14,182 bases of DNA from Methanoregulaceae archaeon (GTDB lineage Archaea > Halobacteriota > Methanomicrobia > Methanomicrobiales > Methanospirillaceae): contig JAJRBP010000138.1 of assembly GCA_028679405.1 (NCBI GenBank), positions 1 to 14,182 on the forward strand, in the 5' to 3' direction. The notes beneath the pieces were generated by a model, which saw only the letters and a list, made by a program, of their open reading frames with translations, was not told the origin of the DNA and did not search any database. This document shows positions 1 through 7,539 of this stretch, in pieces. The first letter of the stretch is position 1; each line of letters opens with the position of its first letter. A program made the translations under genes and the position numbers.

Positions 1-30
1 TGATCCAGCCTGACCGGACCTCAGGATCAT
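1..30 (-). CDS. Possible first codons of the next ABC-transporter gene (truncated)
   Basis: An ATG on the minus strand at 30-28 overlaps the stop of the livM-like gene as ATGA, and the frame stays open to the window edge (about ten codons). In HAAT operons the two ATPase genes (livG, livF) usually follow the permeases, so this is where livG would be expected. The few residues visible do not show a recognisable ATPase motif, so the identity is inferred only from operon order and the overlap. Confidence 0.3.
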   Translation of the reverse strand, partial: MILRSGQAGS

Positions 31-995
31 TTCGGGCGCCTGGCCGCTGACCATTCCCTGACCCTCTCGGGAAGGGAGACGAACCCCTTCGGGAGAAAGA
101 TGATGATCATGACGAGGAGCACGCCGATGATGATGAACCGGCCGTAGGTAAGGCCGAGCATCTGCAGGCCGTCCCAGAGAAGGGTGATGATGACCGTGCC
201 GACCACGGGGCCGGCCAGCGTCCCGAGCCCTCCGCTTATCGTGTAGACGATGGGCCAGAACGAGATGTCCACACCGAAGATCTCGGGAGTGACGTAGCCG
301 AGATAGTGGATCTCGAGGGCGCCCGCAACCCCTGCGAAGAAGGCGCTGATCATGAATGCCGAAAGCTTGTACCGCACCGGGTCTATCCCGGCCGCCCGGG
401 CTTCGAGCTCGTTCTCGCGTATCGCCGAGAACGCAAGGCCGATGCGCGAGGCGAGGATCGCCCTGAACAGGAGGATGACGAGGACGGTGATGAGCAGTAT
501 CGAGTAATAGATATAGAGCAGGTAATTCGGGACGCTGCTGCTGATAAGGGGTGTGGCGGCAACCCCGTCCCACCCGCCGGTGATTTCAGCGAACTGGCTG
601 GCGATCAGCACCTGGACGATGATGGCGAATCCGAACGTGACCATCGCGAGGAACCATTCCTTCAGCCTCATGCAGATGATGCCGATGAAGAGTCCAACCG
701 CCGCGGCGGCTCCTCCTCCGAAAAGGATGGTCAGGTAGGGGGAAAGGCCGCTCTGTGCGGCGATCAGCGTCGAGACGTATCCCCCGATGCCGAAGAACGC
801 CGCGTGCCCGAGCGACCCCTGGCCCGTGAATGTGAGAAAGTTCCACGAGGACGAGAAGATGATGAATACGAGCATGATGATGAGGATCGTCAGGAGGTAC
901 GCATTCGAACCGGCGACAAGCGGGAGCAGTATGGCGGCAGCAAGGGCCACGGGGGGCACGTACCGGCGGATATCTTCCCACTTCACCCACTTCAT
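27..995 (-). CDS. livM: Branched-chain amino-acid ABC transporter permease, LivM type
   Basis: This is a 322-aa polytopic membrane protein with about eight to ten hydrophobic segments. It is probably one of the two channel subunits of a HAAT-family importer. The family signature GQGSLGHAAFFGIGGY lies near residues 58-73. The cytoplasmic loop AIRENELEARAAGID, which contacts the ATPase in this family, lies around residues 190-205. A GGLGTLAGPVVG segment follows, as is typical for LivM. Length matches the family (about 300-360 aa). The start at 995 has an AAGGA motif just upstream and lies 8 nt after the livH-like stop, so the two are co-transcribed. Substrate cannot be read from the sequence; related systems carry branched-chain amino acids, urea or short amides. 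Confidence 0.93.
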   Translation of the reverse strand: MKWVKWEDIRRYVPPVALAAAILLPLVAGSNAYLLTILIIMLVFIIFSSSWNFLTFTGQGSLGHAAFFGIGGYVSTLIAAQSGLSPYLTILFGGGAAAAVGLFIGIICMRLKEWFLAMVTFGFAIIVQVLIASQFAEITGGWDGVAATPLISSSVPNYLLYIYYSILLITVLVILLFRAILASRIGLAFSAIRENELEARAAGIDPVRYKLSAFMISAFFAGVAGALEIHYLGYVTPEIFGVDISFWPIVYTISGGLGTLAGPVVGTVIITLLWDGLQMLGLTYGRFIIIGVLLVMIIIFLPKGFVSLPERVREWSAARRPK

Positions 996-1003
996 CCTGA
1001 TCC

Positions 1004-1885
1004 TTACTCCCCTGACTCACCGAACAGTCCGGTCGGCCGGATGACGAGGACTATGATCAGGATAAGGAACGCGATCGCATCCTTCCAGGCCCCGCCGACC
1101 GTGAATATCGTGAAGTTCTCAGCTATACCAAGTATGAGCCCGCCGATGATCGCCCCCGGGATGCTCCCCAGGCCACCGATGATAACGATGGCGAAGGCCT
1201 TGATCGCGGGCACCGATCCCATGTACGGGTTGAAGACCTGACCGCTGACAACCCAGAGGGTACCTGCCGCCCCGGCAAGACCTGCCCCGATGCCGAAGCT
1301 GAGCATGTCCATCCTCTCGACGTTGATCCCCATGAGCATCGCCGCTTTCCGGTTCTGGCTCGTGGCACGGACCGCCCGGCCGAGGCTGGTCTTCCGGAGG
1401 AAGCTGTACAGCGCCACCAGGATCACTGCCGTGGTCACGATGATGATCAGGTAATCGACAGGGATCCTCATCCCTGCAAGGGGGACCGTGATCGATTCGA
1501 ACGGGCTGTGGATGACCCTCCATTCATCGGTCCAGATTAAGGCGGCCGCATTTTCGAGGATGTATATCAGGCCGATACTGATGAAGATCTCGTTCAGCTT
1601 CCCTGTACCGAGGATAGGCCTGAAACAGAGCCGTTCGATACTCACCCCGAGGATGATCAGTATCGGAATCGATGCGGCAAGAAGCACATAGGGATTGAAC
1701 CCGGAAACGACGAAGAAGGAGAAGGTGACATAGGCGCCGATCATCAGGAGCTGGCCGTGGGCGAAATTGACGACCTTCATCACCCCGAAGATCAGGTTCA
1801 GTCCGGTCGCGAGGAGGATATAGATGCACCCGGCATAGAGGCCCCACACGAGAACCTGTACGATGATGTCTATCCCTACCTCCAT
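1004..1885 (-). CDS. livH: Branched-chain amino-acid ABC transporter permease, LivH type
   Basis: This 293-aa integral membrane protein is the second channel subunit of the HAAT importer. The LivH signature LNLIFGVMKVVNFAHGQL lies around residues 29-46. The loop GRAVRATSQNRKAAMLMGIN near residues 170-190 is the expected ATPase-contacting segment. GGLGSIPGAIIGGLILG sits near the C terminus, as in LivH proteins. Length is normal for the family. The ATG at 1885 is chosen because the hydrophobic N terminus begins there; only a weak purine-rich ribosome site (GGGG) precedes it. The livK-like gene ends 53 nt upstream and the livM-like gene begins 8 nt downstream, all on the minus strand. Confidence 0.93.
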   Translation of the reverse strand: MEVGIDIIVQVLVWGLYAGCIYILLATGLNLIFGVMKVVNFAHGQLLMIGAYVTFSFFVVSGFNPYVLLAASIPILIILGVSIERLCFRPILGTGKLNEIFISIGLIYILENAAALIWTDEWRVIHSPFESITVPLAGMRIPVDYLIIIVTTAVILVALYSFLRKTSLGRAVRATSQNRKAAMLMGINVERMDMLSFGIGAGLAGAAGTLWVVSGQVFNPYMGSVPAIKAFAIVIIGGLGSIPGAIIGGLILGIAENFTIFTVGGAWKDAIAFLILIIVLVIRPTGLFGESGE

Positions 1886-1938
1886 GTCTCATTCCCCGCC
1901 GGTGTAGTTCCTGGAAAAAAGATTGGCGTTAATGGTTG

Positions 1939-3249
1939 TTATGCCTTGCCCGGGACGAACCAGTCCGGAAGGACAAACTGCGTCTCCGCAAGTCCGGCAG
2001 GCCAGACTATGTGGGGTCTTGTCTCTTTGAGAGTCTCGTTCCACACGAGCTGCTCCATCGTGAGGTCGAACTTGCTCTCCCTGAAGTCAGGTGAGAAAGT
2101 GATCATCCCGCCCTGCATCGCCTCGACGATCTGCGGCATACGGAGTCCGGCGAGTGCATCCCTGACCCTGGTCTTGTTCAGGGTTCCTGCGTTCTCCACT
2201 GCCTTCGCTCCCATGTATATTCCTTCGTACGTCGCGACGCCCATCATCCCGGGGAACCCGCCGAACTTCCTGTCGAAGTCGCTGACGAACTTCATCGATG
2301 CAGCCTCGGTGGGTCCCTTCGGAACGGTATACGGGCTGAAACGGCTCTGGACGATCGAATAGTCCGCGTACTTTCCGACCCCGGAGTAGAAGTCAGGGTC
2401 GTCGTTGGGTTCGACCGCGGTGAAGAGCTTGTTCAGCATGACATCCCTCATCGCCTGGGTCTCGATCGGGATCTGTTCATTGAGGAACGCGGCCACGTAC
2501 ACGACGTCGGGGTCCGCGTTCTTGATGCTCGTGAGCACCGTGCGGTAATCGCTCTCGCCCATCTTGAAGGCTTCCTCGGCCACGACATCGATCTTTAAGC
2601 TGTTATTGGCGATCGTGTTCTTTATCGCGGTCTGGTGGCCCTTCCCGTACGGGCTGTCCTGGTAGAGGACGGCGAGACGGAGCGGCCGTGTTTCCTGGAA
2701 CCCGAATTTTGCATTGATGGCAGGTCGTACAGTGTCGTTGAGGAAGAGCGTTATCTGGCCACCCGAATCGTCCGTTGTCGGTGCGTGGTGGAACATGAAC
2801 GTGGTGTCGACATCATCCCTCCTGGTGATGACAGGCGTGGATGCACCGGTGATGATATAGGGCACCTTGTGGTCCGCAACGATCGACTGGTGGGCCGATA
2901 CCACCGCGCTCGAGAACCCGCCGACCAGCATGTCCACCCCGTCCTGGGTGATCATCCTGGAGACCGCTTTCTGGCCCCCCTCCCTCGTCGATTCGTCATC
3001 GCCTGCGACGAGTTCGATCGGGATCTTCTTATTCAGTTCCCTGACAAAAACCCCGCCCTGCGCGTTGATCTCGGCGGCTGCGAGTTGCGCCGATTCCCAT
3101 ACGTCTTTCCCAGTCGTGCTCGCGGGACCTGTCAACGAGGCGACAACCCCGATCTTGATCTTCTCCGTCGCCGCCGGCTGGCTTGTACAGCCCGCAAAAA
3201 GTGCGACTGCAATGAGCAGAAGCGAAAATACCACCAATTCTCTTCTCAT
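1939..3249 (-). CDS. livK: Branched-chain amino-acid ABC transporter substrate-binding lipoprotein
   Basis: This 436-aa protein is the extracytoplasmic receptor of the importer. A charged N terminus and hydrophobic segment (residues 1-17) end in a lipobox FAGC with Cys21, so the mature protein is probably lipid-anchored to the outer face of the membrane. The type 1 periplasmic-binding fold (Peripla_BP_6) is shown by KIGVVASLTGPASTTGKD followed by AAAEINAQGGV, and by the AVLYQDSPYGKGH segment in the middle. It is somewhat longer than the usual 370-400 aa. The ATG at 3249 has AAGGA 9 nt upstream. It is the first gene of the minus-strand operon, as is common for these loci. Ligand specificity is unknown. 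Confidence 0.92.
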   Translation of the reverse strand: MRRELVVFSLLLIAVALFAGCTSQPAATEKIKIGVVASLTGPASTTGKDVWESAQLAAAEINAQGGVFVRELNKKIPIELVAGDDESTREGGQKAVSRMITQDGVDMLVGGFSSAVVSAHQSIVADHKVPYIITGASTPVITRRDDVDTTFMFHHAPTTDDSGGQITLFLNDTVRPAINAKFGFQETRPLRLAVLYQDSPYGKGHQTAIKNTIANNSLKIDVVAEEAFKMGESDYRTVLTSIKNADPDVVYVAAFLNEQIPIETQAMRDVMLNKLFTAVEPNDDPDFYSGVGKYADYSIVQSRFSPYTVPKGPTEAASMKFVSDFDRKFGGFPGMMGVATYEGIYMGAKAVENAGTLNKTRVRDALAGLRMPQIVEAMQGGMITFSPDFRESKFDLTMEQLVWNETLKETRPHIVWPAGLAETQFVLPDWFVPGKA

Positions 3250-3302
3250 GGTATTGAAGTCCTTGCTACGTTATAGCATGACAGTATTTGTGAAGTATCC
3301 GG

Positions 3303-3309
3303 AATAAAG
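3303..3309 (-). promoter_or_regulatory. Candidate TATA element for the transporter operon
   Basis: On the minus strand this reads CTTTATT. It is centred about 57 nt before the livK-like ATG, which would place a transcription start near 3280 and give a leader of about 30 nt containing the AAGGA ribosome site. It is an imperfect match to the archaeal consensus. A stronger TATA-like sequence on the same strand lies far upstream at 3573-3581. Confidence 0.35.
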
Positions 3310-3371
3310 GTGTTGTTTTGAATGCATGGAGACGACATCGGGACCGGTTGTTCAGCCGGAATTATGGATAA

Positions 3372-3392
3372 ACCGGACCGGAGAGGTCCGGT
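3372..3392. repeat. Perfect 8-bp inverted repeat with 5-nt loop
   Basis: The arms are ACCGGACC (3372-3379) and GGTCCGGT (3385-3392), separated by GGAGA. It lies about 120 nt before the livK-like start codon and about 195 nt before the flavoprotein start, in the divergent intergenic region. No oligo-T follows on either strand, so a terminator is unlikely. An operator or an RNA hairpin in a long leader is possible. Part of it (CCGGAGAGGTCCGG, 3378-3391) recurs exactly at 12434-12447 upstream of pyrG. Confidence 0.5.
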
Positions 3393-3586
3393 CCTGACGT
3401 GATCGCTTCGGTGACAGGGGGCGAACCACCTCCCGGAATGGTATGGATTGTTCCGAAGCTCCGGCCCCGGCGGATCCCAAGACGAGACCAGGTCCCATAT
3501 TTTCCCTGGCACCCCGGATATGAGAATGACATGAGGTGATCCGAAAGGAGAACCATTTAACCCGACGGCTCCTATTTATAATCCAC

Positions 3587-4897
3587 GTGACGACCGCAGT
3601 GCTGGGTGGCGGGCTCACCGGCGTCACCATCGCGCGCCTGCTCCTGGATCGTGGCGAGGACGTGCTGGTGATCGAGGCCGAACCCGGGATAGGCGGCCTC
3701 TGCCGCTCGAAGGTTGAGGCCGGGTATACCTTCGACCTCGGGGGATCTCATATCATTTTCTCGAGAGACCGGGAGGTGCTCACACTGATGACCGGCATGC
3801 TCGGATCGAACCGGAACGAGCGGGTAAGGAATACGAAGATCTTCTATTCCGGCCGCTTCATCAAGTACCCGTTCGAGAACGGTCTCGCCGGCCTCCCGAA
3901 GGAGGACCTCTTCTTCTGCCTGAACGAGTACGTCAGGGCACTCATCGCGGCCGAGACCGGTGCCTCCCGGAAGCCGGCCACTTTCCGCGAGTGGATGTAC
4001 TCCACATTCGGGAAGGGGATCGCCGAACTTTACCTGGTGCCATACAACGAGAAGATCTGGAAATATCCCACCGACCTGATGTCGCCCCACTGGGTGGAAG
4101 GGAGAGTGCCCCGTCCTCCCGCGGAAGACGTCATCAGGTCGGCCATCGGGATCGAGACCGAGGGGTATACTCACCAGTCGGTCTTCTCATACCCGCTGAA
4201 TGGCGGGATCGAGGCGCTCGTCCATGCGGTGGCGGGTCCGCTCCGTGGTCGGATTATCACAGGGTTCAGGGTAAGGTCGCTCGCGAAGGACCCGGATGGC
4301 TGGAAAATTTCGGACGGTGAGAAGACGATCCGTGCCGACAAAGTGATCTGCACCATCCCGGTCCAGGCCCTTGTGGCGGCCCTTCCCGGTGTCCCGGACA
4401 CGGTGAAAGAGGCGGTCTCCGGCCTTCGGTACAATTCGATCGCCTGTGTCTACCTGGGTGTCGAGGGGCCGGTGCCGGATATATCCTGGCTGTATGTCCC
4501 GGGCTCAACCGACGGCCCCGAGAACAGGATCTCATTCCCGTCGAACTACAGCCCGAAGGTCGCCCCTCCGGGCCACGGAGCGATCCTGTCGGAGATCACC
4601 TACAACGAGGGGGACGAAATTTCCCTGATGACAGACGGCCAGCTGATCTCGCATATCGTGGCATCCCTCGAACGCATGGGCCTCGTCAGCAGGGACCGGG
4701 TGAGATATTCGGCGGTGAACCGCGAGAGGTACGCGTACGTCGTGTACGACCTCCCGTACCAGGAGAACATCCGGGTTGTACGGGATTACTGCAAGTCTGC
4801 CGGGATCCCTCTTGTCGGGAGGTTTGCGCAGTTCGAGTACCTGAACATGGATGCATGCATCCGGAACGCGGTCGATTTCGTGAAGGAGTGGACATGA
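3587..4897 (+). CDS. NAD(P)-binding Rossmann/FAD flavoprotein, amine-oxidase or UDP-galactopyranose-mutase-like
   Basis: From GTG 3587 the protein is 436 aa. It opens with a dinucleotide-binding fold: TAVLGGGLTGVTIARLL with the GxGxxG-type glycine cluster at residues 7-12 and an acidic residue ending the second strand (VLVIEAE, E30). GGLCRS follows at 36-41, then FDLGGSHIIFS, both typical of the protoporphyrinogen-oxidase/UDP-galactopyranose-mutase superfamily. YNEKIWKYP and the C-terminal VGRFAQFEYLNMDACI resemble flavoproteins found in polysaccharide loci. It probably acts on a sugar-nucleotide or lipid-linked substrate in the cytosol, but the reaction is not determinable here. I chose GTG 3587 because family members begin only a few residues before the glycine motif. 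An earlier in-frame GTG at 3536 would add 17 residues. The stop overlaps the next gene's ATG by 4 bp. Confidence 0.82.
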   Translation: MTTAVLGGGLTGVTIARLLLDRGEDVLVIEAEPGIGGLCRSKVEAGYTFDLGGSHIIFSRDREVLTLMTGMLGSNRNERVRNTKIFYSGRFIKYPFENGLAGLPKEDLFFCLNEYVRALIAAETGASRKPATFREWMYSTFGKGIAELYLVPYNEKIWKYPTDLMSPHWVEGRVPRPPAEDVIRSAIGIETEGYTHQSVFSYPLNGGIEALVHAVAGPLRGRIITGFRVRSLAKDPDGWKISDGEKTIRADKVICTIPVQALVAALPGVPDTVKEAVSGLRYNSIACVYLGVEGPVPDISWLYVPGSTDGPENRISFPSNYSPKVAPPGHGAILSEITYNEGDEISLMTDGQLISHIVASLERMGLVSRDRVRYSAVNRERYAYVVYDLPYQENIRVVRDYCKSAGIPLVGRFAQFEYLNMDACIRNAVDFVKEWT

Positions 4898-5871
4898 AGG
4901 TCAATTTCTTTGTCGAGGACATGCTTTTCTTCAAGTACATCGGCTGTGCAACGGTCGCAAAGACGCTTTACCTGGAGCTTGCGGCGAGTCCTGAGCTTGC
5001 AGTCAGCTGGAAGGGTTACCACCCCCATGCCGACCTCGTCCACTACCACACGTTCGGGCCGGTCGCGCTGCTTCACAAGAGGCTGGTCACCGGCAAACGT
5101 GTGCTGACCGCCCATTCGACGCCGCGGATCAACAACGGGAACATCGCGCTCGCCCGCACCATCAACCGGCAGTACCCCCGCATCTACCGGAAGTTCGACC
5201 ACATCATCACGATATCGCGGCCATGCCACGAGGAAGTGACGAGGATGGTTCCGGACATGCCCGTCACCCTGATCCCCAACGGGGTCGACAGGACCAGGTT
5301 CTCGCACGATCCGGCGAGGCGGGCGGCATTCAGGGAAGAGTTCGGGATCGGCGAGGACGAGAAGGTTGCCCTCGTCGTCGCCCAGCTCACCCCGCGAAAA
5401 GGTCTGTACGACTTTTTCTCCCTTGCCAGGGCATCCCCGGATACCAGGTTTGTCTGGGTCGGGGGATTCCCCTATGGTGCTCTCTCCAAGGACTACCGGA
5501 AGATACGGTTTTCCCGGCAGAAATGTGGCGATAATGTCATCTTTACCGGTCATGTCAGGAATATTACGGACGCATACTGCGGTGCCGATGTCTTCCTCAT
5601 GCCTTCATACGCGGAGACCTTCGGGCTGGTGATCCTCGAGGCCCTTTCCTGCGGTCTTCCGGTGATAGCCCGTGATATTCCTGAGTTTCGGGACATTTTC
5701 GGGGGATCGATCCTCTATTTCACCGGAATCGGGGATGTCGTGAGGCACCTCGAAGGCGACCGCGAGCTCTCCATGATGGCTTCATCGGCACGGAGGTCTA
5801 CCGAACCGTTCGATATCGCCCGAATCGCGAAAGAACACCTCGCTCTCTACCGGTCGCTGGTGGAATCGTGA
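4894..5871 (+). CDS. Glycosyltransferase family 4 (GT-B fold)
   Basis: This 325-aa cytosolic or membrane-peripheral glycosyltransferase starts at ATG 4894, with AAGGAG 6 nt upstream, and overlaps the flavoprotein stop by 4 bp. The C-terminal nucleotide-sugar domain is clear. It has IPNGVD at residues 127-132, the RKG segment at 168-170 after a VAQLTP strand, ADVFLMPSYAETFGLVILEA at 231-250, and the EX7E pair E241/E249 typical of retaining GT4 enzymes. The N-terminal half has DLVHYHTFGP (48-57) and ends its linker with DHIITISRP. That arrangement is reminiscent of glycolipid-forming GT4 enzymes such as diacylglycerol glucosyltransferases, but that resemblance is from memory and weak. The donor and acceptor are unknown. 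The neighbours point to glycan or glycolipid assembly. Confidence 0.9.
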   Translation: MKVNFFVEDMLFFKYIGCATVAKTLYLELAASPELAVSWKGYHPHADLVHYHTFGPVALLHKRLVTGKRVLTAHSTPRINNGNIALARTINRQYPRIYRKFDHIITISRPCHEEVTRMVPDMPVTLIPNGVDRTRFSHDPARRAAFREEFGIGEDEKVALVVAQLTPRKGLYDFFSLARASPDTRFVWVGGFPYGALSKDYRKIRFSRQKCGDNVIFTGHVRNITDAYCGADVFLMPSYAETFGLVILEALSCGLPVIARDIPEFRDIFGGSILYFTGIGDVVRHLEGDRELSMMASSARRSTEPFDIARIAKEHLALYRSLVES

Positions 5872-6566
5872 TCTCGGTAGTCGTCCCGGCCTTCAACGAG
5901 GAGGCCCACATAGGTGCCTGCCTCGAGTCGCTGTGCGACCAGACGATCCCGAGGAGGGAGTACGAGATCATCGTGGTGGACGGCGATTCACGCGATGCGA
6001 CACGCGAGATCGCGGCCCAGTACGCGGACCTGGTCTTCATCCAGGAGAGCCGGAAGGTCGGGGGAGCGAGAAACGACGGGATTTGCCGTTCTGCAGGGGA
6101 GATCGTGGCAACCACGGATGCCGACACCCTCATCCCTCCCGGCTGGATCGAACGAATCGGAAACGATTTCTCGCGTCACCAGATTGTCCAGCTCTACGGG
6201 CCGGTCGACCCGATCGAGCCCGGACTGAAGAACTGGATCTCGCTCGCCTCTGCGAACACTTTCTCCCGGATAGGGTACCACACCCGCACCCTTTACTATA
6301 CCCTCGGGTGCAACACGGCGTTCCGGAAGGAGGCCTTCATCAGGGCAGGGATGTACCACTGCATCGACGCCGGGGACGATCTCGAGATCGCGCTCCGTAT
6401 GAAGAAGATCGGGAGGGTGATGTACGACAACCGGCTCAGGGTGAGGTTCTCGATGAGGCGGTACGAGCAGTTCGGGACCCTGAAATCGCTGTACGAGTGG
6501 ATTTACATCGTGGCCCACGGCGGAAGCTCGGACAAGTGCAGCTACACGCGAAAGGAATACAAGTGA
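5868..6566 (+). CDS. Glycosyltransferase family 2 (GT-A fold)
   Basis: This 232-aa protein starts at GTG 5868 in a GTGA overlap with the GT4 stop, so it is translationally coupled. The GT-A fold is evident. It has ISVVVPAFNEEAHIGACLESL at the N terminus, IIVVDGDSRDAT at residues 34-45, and a DXD metal/nucleotide-sugar motif TTDADT with D84/D86. A later acidic GDDLEIALR (169-177) probably provides the catalytic base region. There is no clear transmembrane segment, and the protein ends in a short basic tail. Length is at the short end for GT2 enzymes. With the preceding GT4 enzyme it would add successive sugars in the same pathway; acceptor and sugar are unknown. Confidence 0.9.
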   Translation: MISVVVPAFNEEAHIGACLESLCDQTIPRREYEIIVVDGDSRDATREIAAQYADLVFIQESRKVGGARNDGICRSAGEIVATTDADTLIPPGWIERIGNDFSRHQIVQLYGPVDPIEPGLKNWISLASANTFSRIGYHTRTLYYTLGCNTAFRKEAFIRAGMYHCIDAGDDLEIALRMKKIGRVMYDNRLRVRFSMRRYEQFGTLKSLYEWIYIVAHGGSSDKCSYTRKEYK

Positions 6567-6570
6567 CCGG

Positions 6571-6990
6571 GTGAGGGAAACGGACCTGCCGGCCGGAGAA
6601 AAAGAAGAAAGGATCGCTGCCTTCAACGGAAGCGAGTACGCCCGGCTCCTCGGGATGGAGATCGTCCAGACGTGGGACGGTGGTGCCAGGGTGGTAATGG
6701 ATACGAAGGGGAAGCATAATTCGAACGGCGTCGCCCACGGGGGGGCGGTCTTCTCCCTGGCCGACCACGCTTTCGGGATCGCGGCGAACCTCACGGGCAT
6801 ACACCAGGTAGCGGTCTCGGCATATGTGACGTATCTCGCTCCTTCCACCGGGCGACTCGAGGCCGTTGCCGAGAAAGTATCGGAGAACGGGGAGCATTCC
6901 CTCTACCGGGTGGTCGTGTACGAAGGAAGCCGGGTCGTGGCACTTTTTGACGGTACCGGGATTAAAGTAACCGGGCCGAAAAAAGTATGA
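6571..6990 (+). CDS. PaaI-type hotdog-fold thioesterase
   Basis: This 139-aa protein is of normal PaaI-family length and is expected to hydrolyse acyl-CoA or aryl-CoA thioesters as a cytosolic multimer. The active-site helix region NSNGVAHGGAVFSLADHAFG (residues 50-69) carries the family's Asn, His56-Gly-Gly and Asp65. The rest follows the hotdog pattern of strands (VAVSAYVTYLAPSTGRL, HSLYRVVVYEG, VVALFDGTG). The GTG at 6571 lies 4 nt after the GT2 stop and closes the plus-strand operon; no strong ribosome site is adjacent, consistent with coupled translation. Why a thioesterase sits with glycosyltransferases is not clear. It could act on an acylated lipid precursor or simply be co-transcribed. 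The stop codon is directly followed by eight T residues. Confidence 0.88.
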   Translation: MRETDLPAGEKEERIAAFNGSEYARLLGMEIVQTWDGGARVVMDTKGKHNSNGVAHGGAVFSLADHAFGIAANLTGIHQVAVSAYVTYLAPSTGRLEAVAEKVSENGEHSLYRVVVYEGSRVVALFDGTGIKVTGPKKV

Positions 6991-6998
6991 TTTTTTTT
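6979..6998. terminator. Bidirectional oligo-T terminator between convergent genes
   Basis: On the plus strand eight T residues (6991-6998) begin right after the thioesterase stop codon. On the minus strand six T residues (complement of 6979-6984) lie 12 nt after the lipoprotein stop codon. Archaeal RNA polymerase terminates at such runs without needing a hairpin. The two runs lie inside or directly against the opposite gene's 3' end, leaving only 6 bp between the two reading frames. Confidence 0.6.
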
Positions 6999-7494
6999 AG
7001 TGGAATGATCTGAACGGGACCATCTCGTCGAAGATCTTGTACCGTTCGCCGGTCGAGAGCGAGACGTATACTTCGACACGGTTGTCGTTGCTCGTCGTGC
7101 TCGGGAGCTCGCGCACGTCTCCGACCGAGAGCGGCGGGGTGAATACTGCAGTCTCCACGACCCCGTCGTTCCTCGTGAGGATCACGTCGATCTTGGTGAC
7201 GAAGTTGATACCCTGGCCTCCGCGGAACGTGGCTATGATCTTGGGGTCGATGGTGAGACCGTTTCCTCCGACCTGGACATCAACGGCATAGATCTTCGGA
7301 AGGGTCTGGACCGGGGCGGGTGTACTTGTCGTGACCACCGCAGTTGTCTGGACCGTTGTCTGCACCGGGGGAGGTGTCGCGACCGTGGTGGCCGTTGTCG
7401 TCTGGGTGGGGGGAGGCGTGTTCTGGGCGCATCCTGCAATAAACGCGAATGCGGTGAGGATAGCAAGCATTGCTACCAGATAGCGGAATTTCAT
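6997..7494 (-). CDS. Small lipoprotein with Thr/Pro-rich linker
   Basis: This 165-aa secreted protein of unknown function has a basic N terminus, a hydrophobic core and a lipobox IAGC with Cys22, so it is likely anchored by a lipid to the cell surface. Residues 26-66 are almost only Thr, Pro, Val, Gln and Ala, as in the flexible, often O-glycosylated stalks of archaeal surface proteins. Residues 67-165 form a soluble domain of predicted beta character (KIYAVDVQVGG, KIDVILTRNDG, RVEVYVSLSTGERYKIFD) that I do not recognise. No good ribosome site is adjacent to ATG 7494; the nearest, GGAGG, is 15 nt upstream. It is transcribed toward the glycosyltransferase cassette and may have its own promoter. 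Confidence 0.8.
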   Translation of the reverse strand: MKFRYLVAMLAILTAFAFIAGCAQNTPPPTQTTTATTVATPPPVQTTVQTTAVVTTSTPAPVQTLPKIYAVDVQVGGNGLTIDPKIIATFRGGQGINFVTKIDVILTRNDGVVETAVFTPPLSVGDVRELPSTTSNDNRVEVYVSLSTGERYKIFDEMVPFRSFH

Positions 7495-7539
7495 ACTAAG
7501 AGGTTATATCCTCCCCCTATGAGAATTTTCTGGAGGGCA

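Larger units (their letters stand above)
3250..3586. other. 337-bp divergent intergenic region
   Basis: The region separates the minus-strand transporter operon from the plus-strand flavoprotein cassette. It holds a perfect 8-bp inverted repeat (3372-3392), a weaker ccagg/cctgg stem around 3489-3509, and a 10-nt match to the full anti-Shine-Dalgarno complement (GAGGTGATCC, 3533-3542). It also holds a second purine-rich motif AAAGGAG (3544-3550) and a near-symmetrical AT element (TATTTATAA, 3573-3581). Short open frames across it have unconvincing compositions, so I see no gene here. Confidence 0.6.

Noticed and set aside
306..1241. Plus-strand open frame (311 aa) across the permease genes
   Set aside because: Charged, low-complexity translation; both permeases on the minus strand are full-length family members.
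3246..3512. Minus-strand open frame (88 aa) in the divergent gap
   Set aside because: It overlaps the livK-like start, is rich in Pro/Ser/Cys without pattern, and crosses the inverted repeat.
3250..3586. tRNA or CRISPR repeats in the long gaps here and at 12224-12603
   Set aside because: No cloverleaf-compatible arms with a T-loop motif and no regularly spaced direct repeats were seen by eye.
5988..6848. Minus-strand open frame (286 aa) across the GT2 and thioesterase genes
   Set aside because: It spans two well-recognised plus-strand genes and has no recognisable motif.
7500..7513. GAGG-ATATAA-CCTC dyad just upstream of the lipoprotein ATG as its TATA box
   Set aside because: It lies only about 13 nt before the start codon, too close for a TATA box; the arms are four bases and may be chance.
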